Shown: piece after piece, positions 1 through 5,145 of the stretch
Layout of the letters: each line of letters begins with the position of its first letter
How positions within the stretch are numbered: the first letter of the stretch is position 1
Assembly: GCA_018830385.1 (NCBI GenBank)
Contig: JAHJSO010000242.1
Coordinates: 1 to 5,145, forward strand
Direction: 5' to 3'
Source: Elusimicrobiota bacterium
Lineage (GTDB): Bacteria; Elusimicrobiota; Endomicrobiia; CG1-02-37-114; JAHJSO01
DNA: 5,145 nucleotides
The notes under the pieces: generated by a model
Told to the model about the DNA's origin: nothing
Database searches by the model: none
What the model saw: only the letters and a program-made list of their open reading frames with translations
Translations under genes and position numbers: made by a program

Positions 1-864
1 GAAACAAAAATAACGCCTGCACTCTCTGCGATTCAGGTGGGCGACAACCCCGCCAGCAGGGTATATATAAAAAACCAGAAGGCATCCGCCGAAGAACTCG
101 GAATCAATTACAACCTGGTTCAACTGCCGGCTGATGTGTCTGATGCTGATGTGCTGTCAGCCATTGAGAAACAGAATTCGGATACAACAATTAACGGAAT
201 AATTTTGCAGATGCCTCTGCCTGCCGGAATAAATTCAAGAAAAATCCAGATGGCGATTGCCCCGGACAAAGATGTGGAAGGTATCACGCCGCCTAATTTA
301 GGGATGCTGCTTTATACGGGCGTCAGTCCTGCCGTGGCGCCCTGCACTGCCCTGTCAGTAATTGAGTGTTTAAAATCAACCGGAATTCCATTGAAAGGTA
401 AAAATTGTGTGGTTGTCGGACACAGCGAAATAGTTGGCAAGCCCGTTATGTTGATGCTTCTTTCCTCACTGCTTGAGTCAGCAACCCCCACTGTGTGTCA
501 TATTGCAACGGTTGACCTGTCAGGTCATACATCCCGCGCAGATATTATTATTGTCGCTGTGGGCAAACCGGGCCTTATAAAAGCGGATATGGTGAAAGAG
601 GGGGCGGTTGTAATAGATGTAGGTATAAACAGGGTGACGGCAAAAGATGCCGCAGGCAACCCCGTCATTGACGAAAAAACAGGGAAGCCTAAAATGAAAA
701 CAGTCGGGGATGTGGATGCTGAAAGCGTCTCCAAAAAGGCGGGGTTTATTACCCCTGTGCCCGGCGGCGTTGGGGCGGTAACGACAGTCCTGCTTTTCAA
801 AAACCTGCTCCACCTGTGGAAAAACGCTCAAGGAAAGGAAGGAAATGTTCATAAACTGTTATGA
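1..864 (+). CDS. folD: FolD-like methylenetetrahydrofolate dehydrogenase / methenyl-THF cyclohydrolase, 5'-truncated
   Basis: The frame is open from base 1 and gives 287 residues. The first visible residues already belong to the folate-binding domain, so roughly 30 N-terminal residues lie outside the window; the GTG at 37 is internal. FolD interconverts 5,10-methylene-THF and 10-formyl-THF in the cytoplasm. Family landmarks, numbered on the fragment, are GDNPAS (14-19), active-site Tyr22, LQMPLP with the catalytic Gln (Q70), a GHSEIVGKP nucleotide-binding loop (140-148), VIDVGINR (204-211) and PVPGGVG (252-258). Oddities: the Lys expected four residues after the Tyr (human K56) is Gln26, the usual DVDG is DVEG, PCTP is PCTA, GRS is GHS and GGVGP is GGVGA. 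Human K56Q is known to lose cyclohydrolase but keep dehydrogenase activity, so this protein may be a dehydrogenase only (inference). Its stop overlaps the next start as ATGA. The family call is certain; the exact activities are not. Confidence 0.93.
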   Translation, partial: ETKITPALSAIQVGDNPASRVYIKNQKASAEELGINYNLVQLPADVSDADVLSAIEKQNSDTTINGIILQMPLPAGINSRKIQMAIAPDKDVEGITPPNLGMLLYTGVSPAVAPCTALSVIECLKSTGIPLKGKNCVVVGHSEIVGKPVMLMLLSSLLESATPTVCHIATVDLSGHTSRADIIIVAVGKPGLIKADMVKEGAVVIDVGINRVTAKDAAGNPVIDEKTGKPKMKTVGDVDAESVSKKAGFITPVPGGVGAVTTVLLFKNLLHLWKNAQGKEGNVHKLL

Positions 865-1280
865 AAATACATTCTGTTAGAATACATCTTTCAACCAGAG
901 GGAATACGGAAATTACAAACATTACAGGTACCGTCCAGAAAGAACTTGACAGAAGTGATTTATCAGACGGGATTGTAACTGTCTTTGTCCCCGGTGCGAC
1001 CGGCTCCATTACAACAATGGAGTACGAACCGGGACTCATCAAGGATACTACAAATATATTCAGGCAATTAGTGGATGACACCGCCACATACTCTCACGAT
1101 GCAAGCCATACAGTCGGAAATGCCTCATCTCATTTGAGGGCGACACTCGTTGGACCTTCTCTGGTCGTACCTTTTGAAAATAGAAAACTTTCACTTGGAA
1201 CATGGCAGCAGATCGTTTTTATTGATTTTGACAACAGGCCGAGAAAAAGAGAGATAATATTGAAATTCCTGGGGTTATAA
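861..1280 (+). CDS. yjbQ: YjbQ / UPF0047 family protein
   Basis: This 139-residue protein has the normal length for the YjbQ/UPF0047 family, a small beta-rich trimeric fold. Visible signatures are the VTVFVPGATGSI strand-loop (39-50), the segment with H79 and D80 leading into NASSHLRATLVGPS (87-100), and the C-terminal LGTWQQIVFIDFDNRPRKR (112-130), which is almost diagnostic. The clustered His/Asp/Asn residues form the family's putative active site. Family members are often labelled 'secondary thiamine-phosphate synthase' because the E. coli protein has weak activity of that kind; the true role is unsettled. The ATG overlaps the folD stop (ATGA). The purine-rich stretch at 831-842 lies too far upstream to be an ideal ribosome site, so translation is probably coupled to folD. 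Its place in a one-carbon operon is suggestive, but I assign no specific reaction. Confidence 0.93.
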   Translation: MKIHSVRIHLSTRGNTEITNITGTVQKELDRSDLSDGIVTVFVPGATGSITTMEYEPGLIKDTTNIFRQLVDDTATYSHDASHTVGNASSHLRATLVGPSLVVPFENRKLSLGTWQQIVFIDFDNRPRKREIILKFLGL

Positions 1281-1281
1281 A

Positions 1282-2580
1282 ATGGAAGGGATAAAACATC
1301 CGATTTTACAGGTAGCGCTGGATTTTGTTGATTTGCCGCGGGCATTGAAACTTGCTGAGGAATCAGTTTCAGGCGGTGCGGACTGGCTTGAGGCGGGCAC
1401 GCCTTTAATTAAGTCAGAAGGGCTGCACTGTATCCGGGAACTCCGCTCAAAATTCCCGTCGGTAAAAATTATTGCGGACATGAAAACGATGGACGCCGGC
1501 AGGGCAGAGGTTGAGATTGCAGCAAAAGCAGGGGCAAACATCATAACAGTTCTTGCCTCCGCACACGACGAAACAATAAAGGAATGCGTTGATGCCGCGT
1601 CAAACTACGGTGCAGAAATCCTTGCTGACCTGCTTGAGGTTGAAGATGCTGTCAAAAGGGCGAAAGAGGTTGAGAAAATAGGGGTCAATTATATCGGGTT
1701 GCACATACCAATTGATGAACAGATGACGGGCAACATTTCCTTTGATGTCTTAAAAAAGGTATCGTCCGCAGTCGCTCTCCCCGTGGCGATTGCAGGGGGG
1801 ATAAACTCCGAAAACGCAGCGGAGGCGCTAAATGCCGGCGCTGAAATAATTATCGTCGGCGGAGCGATCACAAAATCAGAAAATGCAAAAACAGAGACAC
1901 AGAAAATAAAAAGGGCGATAAAAGAAAAAATAAAAATAAAAACGCAACTATATAAAAGGGTAACAGAAAAAAATGTTATTGACGTCCTACAAATGGTATC
2001 AACGGCAAATATATCAGATGCAATGCACAGGGGGATGCACCTTCGCGGACTAACACCCATAACCCCGGGGAAGAAAATGATAGGACGGGCGGTAACCGTC
2101 AGGACTTATCCCGGCGACTGGGCAAAACCAGTAGAGGCGATAGACATAGCAAAGGAAGGTGACGTGCTTGTTATAGATGCGGGGGGGGTTGAACCGGCTG
2201 TATGGGGTGAACTTGCAACCAACAGTGCCCTGCAGAAAGCCCTCTCGGGGGTTGTAATAGACGGGGCGATAAGAGACGTGGCTGAAATCCGTTCCCTCGG
2301 GTTCCCCGCCTTTGCCCGCATTATCACACCGCAGGCAGGCGAACCGAAGGGCTTCGGGGAAATTAACATCCCCGTGATTATATCAGGCGTACGGATTTTC
2401 CCAGGGGACTGGCTCGTAGGCGACGACGACGGGGTTATATCCATACCGAGGGAAAAAATCGCGGAAATAACCAACAGGTCAATGGACGTCCTTGAAAAAG
2501 AAAACCGTATAAGAAAAGAAATCAATGAGGGCGGGACGCTCGCAAAGGTCACTCAACTATTAAAATGGGAAAAGAAATAA
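1282..2580 (+). CDS. Bifunctional 3-hexulose-6-phosphate synthase / RraA-like domain fusion
   Basis: This 432-residue protein has two complete domains. Residues 1-212 are a (beta/alpha)8 HPS of the OMP-decarboxylase superfamily: ALD (12-14), WLEAGTPLI with E37, the hallmark DMKTMD (66-71, metal and substrate binding), H141 in GLHIPID, and phosphate-binding AGGI (171-174) and GGAIT (193-197). HPS condenses formaldehyde with ribulose-5-phosphate, or runs in reverse to make pentose phosphate. A Lys-rich linker (about 210-228) leads to an RraA-like domain (229-432) with VWGELA (307-312), and E310 followed 20 residues later by R331-D332-x2-E335. That spacing matches the metal-site motif of RraA-related HMG/CHA aldolases and oxaloacetate decarboxylases; whether this domain is catalytic is unknown. 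The same fusion occurs in methanogens and some bacteria. There is no isomerase (PHI) partner in the window. The start lies one base after the yjbQ stop, and the 3' end overlaps the next gene by 16 nt. Confidence 0.93.
   Translation: MEGIKHPILQVALDFVDLPRALKLAEESVSGGADWLEAGTPLIKSEGLHCIRELRSKFPSVKIIADMKTMDAGRAEVEIAAKAGANIITVLASAHDETIKECVDAASNYGAEILADLLEVEDAVKRAKEVEKIGVNYIGLHIPIDEQMTGNISFDVLKKVSSAVALPVAIAGGINSENAAEALNAGAEIIIVGGAITKSENAKTETQKIKRAIKEKIKIKTQLYKRVTEKNVIDVLQMVSTANISDAMHRGMHLRGLTPITPGKKMIGRAVTVRTYPGDWAKPVEAIDIAKEGDVLVIDAGGVEPAVWGELATNSALQKALSGVVIDGAIRDVAEIRSLGFPAFARIITPQAGEPKGFGEINIPVIISGVRIFPGDWLVGDDDGVISIPREKIAEITNRSMDVLEKENRIRKEINEGGTLAKVTQLLKWEKK
2181..2188 (+). repeat. Eight-G homopolymer in coding sequence
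   Basis: Eight consecutive G bases encode part of the IDAGG motif (298-302) of the RraA-like domain. The reading frame continues intact through it into conserved sequence, so the length given is consistent with a functional gene. Such tracts are prone to slippage and sequencing error. Confidence 0.9.
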
Positions 2581-3611
2581 CAGGCCTTTCCATCAAGCCA
2601 ACCACAATCGGAAGTTTACCTTTCGGTAATGTCCAGGCGGCGGCCGAACTTCTCCTGAAATACACCCCTGAAATTCCATCCTGGCCTCAGATGCCAAAAC
2701 GCAGTTTTAAGGAAAATATGTATGTCCAGTTCTCGGAAAATTTCCCGGGCGTTATCATAGATGAGTCACAATCAAAAATCTTCGTTGATACGAACGCTGC
2801 GTACACCGGGTTAGAAAAATTCTATGAACACTACCTGATTAGAGACATTCAGTATTTCTCTATCTCCCGTGAATACTCGGAGGGGATTCACTTTTTTGCT
2901 GAAACATCTCGCTCGGCGAATACCGGGAATTTAATAACTGTAAAATCCCAGATAACAGGTCCTATTACCTTCGGTCTCTCAATTAAAAATGAAGCAGGGC
3001 AGTCCATTTTTTATGACCAGCAACTCAGGGACACTCTCGTAAAACATATAATAATGAAGTCATTATGGCAACTTGAAGTGCTTTCATCAGGAATGATTTT
3101 TCTTGATGAACCGTATATGGCAGCGTACGGCAGCGCATTCACATCTATTTCCCGGGAAGATGTAACAGGTGCACTCCAGGAGGTTATTCAGGGGATAAAA
3201 ACATCCGCATCCGCTCCTCTGGTTGGTATTCATTGCTGTGCAAACACCGACTGGTCGCTGCTCCTTGACACCGACATAGACATCCTCTCGTTTGACGCCT
3301 ATGAATTCTTTGACAACCTCGTTCTTTACATAGATGGACTCAGGGCATTCCTTGGTCGCGGCGGCATTCTGGCATGGGGCATAGTCCCCACGAGTGATGT
3401 CTTACTGAAAAAGGAGTCGGCCGAAAAACTGTGCGATAAATTAAACAACCAGATAAAACAATTAGCGTCAAAAGGGATAATAGAGAAGAAACTCAGGGAA
3501 CAAATCTTAATTACGCCGGCATGCGGACTCGGCAGTTGTTCTGAAGAGACGGCGGAACTGGCCCTGGAATTATTGCATGATACCGTCCAACAATTCACTA
3601 ATCAAAAATGA
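2565..3611 (+). CDS. Short cobalamin-independent methionine synthase (core-MetE / MesB type)
   Basis: At 348 residues this corresponds to the C-terminal catalytic half of MetE, without the N-terminal barrel. It begins with TTIGSLPF (13-20) and carries GPITFG (132-137) and LDEPYM (180-185), equivalents of the GPxT and DEP motifs of the MetE/UROD fold. Four zinc ligands can be placed: H223 and C225 (HCC), E247 (DAYE) and C320 (PAC followed by GLG). The H-to-E spacing of 24 equals that of E. coli MetE (H641/E665). Zinc would activate homocysteine thiolate for methylation. Short proteins of this type in CO-dehydrogenase organisms such as Dehalococcoides use methyl-corrinoid protein rather than methyl-THF; the cooC neighbour supports that here (inference). 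The ATG overlaps the preceding gene by 16 nt with no clear ribosome site, implying coupling. A uroporphyrinogen-decarboxylase-like methyltransferase is the alternative, but the zinc tetrad favours methionine synthase. It ends in an ATGA overlap. Confidence 0.82.
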   Translation: MGKEITGLSIKPTTIGSLPFGNVQAAAELLLKYTPEIPSWPQMPKRSFKENMYVQFSENFPGVIIDESQSKIFVDTNAAYTGLEKFYEHYLIRDIQYFSISREYSEGIHFFAETSRSANTGNLITVKSQITGPITFGLSIKNEAGQSIFYDQQLRDTLVKHIIMKSLWQLEVLSSGMIFLDEPYMAAYGSAFTSISREDVTGALQEVIQGIKTSASAPLVGIHCCANTDWSLLLDTDIDILSFDAYEFFDNLVLYIDGLRAFLGRGGILAWGIVPTSDVLLKKESAEKLCDKLNNQIKQLASKGIIEKKLREQILITPACGLGSCSEETAELALELLHDTVQQFTNQK

Positions 3612-4369
3612 AAATCGCTATAAGTGGAAAAGGCGGGTCTGGAAAAACGACTATTTCTGCAGTGCTGGGTTATCTTTTTTCCAGGGAAAGCAAGAGAGTG
3701 TTCCTGATAGACGCAGACCCGGACGGTAACCTGGGTCTTGCAATGGGTTTCAGTGATGAGGAACTCTCAAAAGTTGTACCCATAGTTGAACTTAAAGAAA
3801 TAATTGCAGAAAGAACAGCGTCAAACGGCGGCGGATACTTCAAATTAAATCCCGAGGTTGATGACATCCCTGAAAAATTCTCTATAAGAAAGGACAATAT
3901 CAGGATGCTCGTTCTGGGGAATATCAAAAAAGGAGGGTCTGGCTGTTACTGTCCCGAGAACGCTTTTTTGAGGTCTGTCCTGAGAAATTTACTTTCACAA
4001 AAACAGGATGTTGTAATTTTGGATATGCCTGCCGGCATAGAACATCTCGGCAGAGCCACCGCGGACTCAATGGATTCAATACTGATTGTGGTTGAACCAA
4101 CAGCAAAAAGTGTCCAGACGGCAAAAAGGATACACAAACTCAGCGCTGACATAAAAATAAAAAAGATATTGTTTGTTGGAAATAAAATTTCAGGCGAAGT
4201 GGATAAGAAGTTCCTGGATGAGGCATTTTATCAGAACAGCGAAATGTTTATAGGTTATATCGGCCATCACCCGTCAATAACAAATGCAGAACAGAAAAGG
4301 AGCCCGGTTTATACTGCATCTGAAAAATTGTTAAATGAAATTTCTTCAATAAAGGAGGCGCTATTGTGA
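3608..4369 (+). CDS. cooC: CooC/AcsF-type CO dehydrogenase nickel-insertion ATPase
   Basis: This 253-residue protein is a SIMIBI-class MinD-like ATPase. The deviant Walker A GKGGSGKTT (7-15) has the signature Lys8 that acts across the dimer. DADPDGNLG (35-43) is switch I, DMPAGIEHLGR (139-149) is switch II, and GNK (191-193) is the adenine-contact loop. The decisive feature is GSGCYCPEN (110-118), with C113-x-C115. In characterised CooC this Cys pair from each monomer binds Ni or Zn at the dimer interface, and it separates CooC from ParA/MinD proteins. AGIEH also typifies CooC. The role is ATP-driven nickel delivery to the C-cluster of CO dehydrogenase, or to acetyl-CoA synthase (AcsF/CooC2). 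No CODH/ACS subunit is in the window, so which client it serves cannot be told. The start overlaps the mesB-like stop by ATGA with no ribosome site of its own; the first residues run straight into the P-loop, which fixes the start. Confidence 0.92.
   Translation: MKIAISGKGGSGKTTISAVLGYLFSRESKRVFLIDADPDGNLGLAMGFSDEELSKVVPIVELKEIIAERTASNGGGYFKLNPEVDDIPEKFSIRKDNIRMLVLGNIKKGGSGCYCPENAFLRSVLRNLLSQKQDVVILDMPAGIEHLGRATADSMDSILIVVEPTAKSVQTAKRIHKLSADIKIKKILFVGNKISGEVDKKFLDEAFYQNSEMFIGYIGHHPSITNAEQKRSPVYTASEKLLNEISSIKEALL
4351..4358 (+). promoter_or_regulatory. Strong Shine-Dalgarno for the mscS-like gene
   Basis: AAAGGAGG lies inside the last codons of cooC, seven bases before GTG 4366. It is the only near-consensus ribosome site at a gene start in the window, and it decides the GTG start of the channel gene, which overlaps the cooC stop as GTGA. 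Confidence 0.85.
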
Positions 4370-5145
4370 ATTTACCAAAAAACTTTATCCTACCGGTAAT
4401 CGTTTTGTTTGCTACTTTCGGGCTCGGATATGTCCTTCGGCAGATACTCTTTAAATTTCTCGGTGACTGGTCCAGTAAAACAAAAACCCGTTTTTATGAT
4501 ATCGTTGTTGATTCGTTGAAAGTGCCATTTTTATTCTGGTCAGCCATGGCGGGCATTTCGCTCGCAGTAAAGTTAACAGTTCTGCCTGCTGGTATCACAT
4601 CCCTGGTTGACAGGGTAGGGGTGATAATATGGGTAATATCCCTTACGATTGTTGCAGCCAAAATAGCCAGCGGAATAATTAAGTCCTATTCTGACACGCT
4701 TAAAACAACAACCCCTATTACAAGTTTAACTACGAATGTTGTAAACATTATTGTATTCATAATTGGATTTTTAATACTGATGAACCTGCTCGGCATCTCT
4801 ATAACACCCATTATAACGGCGTTGGGTATCGGGGGACTTGCAGTGGCGCTCGCCCTGCAGGATACACTCTCAAATCTTTTTGCAGGAATCCACACAATTA
4901 TGTCAAAACAGGTCAAGGTCGGCGATTATGTACAGATGGATTCTGGGCAGGAGGGGTATGTTATAGACATCGGCTGGCGGACCACCCGGATAAAAACCCT
5001 GCCAAACAACACCGTCATCATCCCGAATGTAAAACTCTCACAGGCGATAGTAACAAACTATTATGTTCCAAGTAAAGAACTGGCTGTGCTGGTTCAGGTC
5101 GGCGTCCACTATAACAGCGACTTAGAAAAGGTTGAAAAAATAACC
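4366..5145 (+). CDS. MscS-family mechanosensitive ion channel, 3'-truncated
   Basis: The GTG start, set by the AAAGGAGG site seven bases upstream, opens a frame that runs off the window after 260 residues. Hydrophobic segments at about 8-28, 53-72, 84-104 and 123-143 precede the pore helix. The pore-lining TM3 signature is clear: ALGIGGLAVALALQDTLSNL (152-171), the Gly/Ala-packed helix of MscS, followed by the beta-domain start KVGDYV (184-189), GYVIDIGWRTTRI (197-209) and LPNNTVIIPN (212-221). These channels sit in the inner membrane and release solutes on hypo-osmotic shock. With four predicted helices before or including the approach to the pore, it resembles MscS relatives larger than the three-helix E. 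coli protein. It overlaps the cooC stop by four bases (GTGA), so it is probably co-transcribed, yet its strong ribosome site could let it be translated independently. Its link to one-carbon metabolism is unknown. The C-terminal cytoplasmic domain is missing. Confidence 0.92.
   Translation, partial: MNLPKNFILPVIVLFATFGLGYVLRQILFKFLGDWSSKTKTRFYDIVVDSLKVPFLFWSAMAGISLAVKLTVLPAGITSLVDRVGVIIWVISLTIVAAKIASGIIKSYSDTLKTTTPITSLTTNVVNIIVFIIGFLILMNLLGISITPIITALGIGGLAVALALQDTLSNLFAGIHTIMSKQVKVGDYVQMDSGQEGYVIDIGWRTTRIKTLPNNTVIIPNVKLSQAIVTNYYVPSKELAVLVQVGVHYNSDLEKVEKIT

Noticed and set aside
520..852. Antisense open frames opposite folD
   Set aside because: The sense strand encodes conserved FolD motifs here; the antisense products look like low-complexity shadows.
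37..864. GTG at 37 as the true folD start
   Set aside because: Conserved FolD sequence is already in frame from base 1, and a start at 37 would remove part of the folate-binding domain. The gene is cut by the window edge.
845..880. An 11-codon ATG...TAG reading frame spanning the folD/yjbQ junction, preceded by purine-rich sequence
   Set aside because: It lies in a third frame overlapping both genes, its peptide has no recognisable feature, and a short ORF like this is expected by chance.
2106..2552. 148-codon antisense open frame
   Set aside because: It is a shadow of the RraA-domain coding frame, rich in Ser/Pro/Ile with no family likeness, and lies opposite clearly conserved protein.
1282..2580. 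Two separate genes, HPS and RraA, joined by a sequencing error
   Set aside because: The frame is continuous through the linker, there is no internal ribosome site with a start at the RraA boundary, and the same fusion is known in other organisms.
2565..3611. Uroporphyrinogen decarboxylase or MtaA-type corrinoid methyltransferase
   Set aside because: The fold is shared, but the His-x-Cys, Glu at +24 and late Cys match the MetE zinc site, and DEP and GPxT motifs fit methionine synthase better.
3608..4369. ParA/MinD partition or division ATPase
   Set aside because: The C-x-C in GSGCYCPEN and the AGIEH switch II are typical of CooC. No ParB or MinC/E partner is nearby.
4686..4916. Antisense open frame within the channel gene
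   Set aside because: It is opposite the conserved MscS pore helix, and its composition mirrors the sense codons.

Overview
The window reads as one compact, co-directional (+ strand) gene cluster for one-carbon metabolism. Six genes fill it with no intergenic space. In order they are: folD (5' end cut off), yjbQ/UPF0047, a fused 3-hexulose-6-phosphate synthase/RraA-like gene, a short cobalamin-independent methionine synthase of the core-MetE/MesB type, cooC/acsF (nickel-insertion ATPase for CO dehydrogenase), and an MscS-type channel (3' end cut off). Every junction is a short overlap (ATGA at 861-864, 16 nt at 2565-2580, ATGA at 3608-3611, GTGA at 4366-4369) or, once, a 1-nt gap after 1280. 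This suggests a single polycistronic, translationally coupled message. No promoter, terminator, RNA gene, mobile element or CRISPR array is visible. No gene-free stretch exceeds a few bases.

The gene content points to an anaerobic, probably uncultured bacterium with a Wood-Ljungdahl (CO dehydrogenase/acetyl-CoA synthase) pathway. The CooC carries the CxC metal motif. The short methionine synthase belongs to a group known from organisms that use the corrinoid iron-sulfur protein as methyl donor. FolD serves the folate methyl branch. The HPS-RraA fusion is best known from methanogenic archaea, but the FolD/THF setting and the Shine-Dalgarno site argue for a bacterium. Base composition is moderate, with frequent ATA and AAA codons. 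A lineage such as Planctomycetota, Omnitrophota or Nitrospirota is only a guess.

A working model (inference) is as follows. HPS run in reverse splits hexulose-6-phosphate into ribulose-5-phosphate and formaldehyde. Formaldehyde condenses with THF to methylene-THF, the substrate of FolD and of the methyl branch. Methyl groups reach the corrinoid protein, and MesB passes them to homocysteine. CooC matures the nickel enzyme of the same pathway. YjbQ and the MscS channel have no obvious place in this scheme. The most unusual sequence observations are a set of substitutions at nearly invariant FolD positions (including the catalytic Lys replaced by Gln), the HPS-RraA fusion within a Wood-Ljungdahl-type operon, and the pairing of MesB with CooC.
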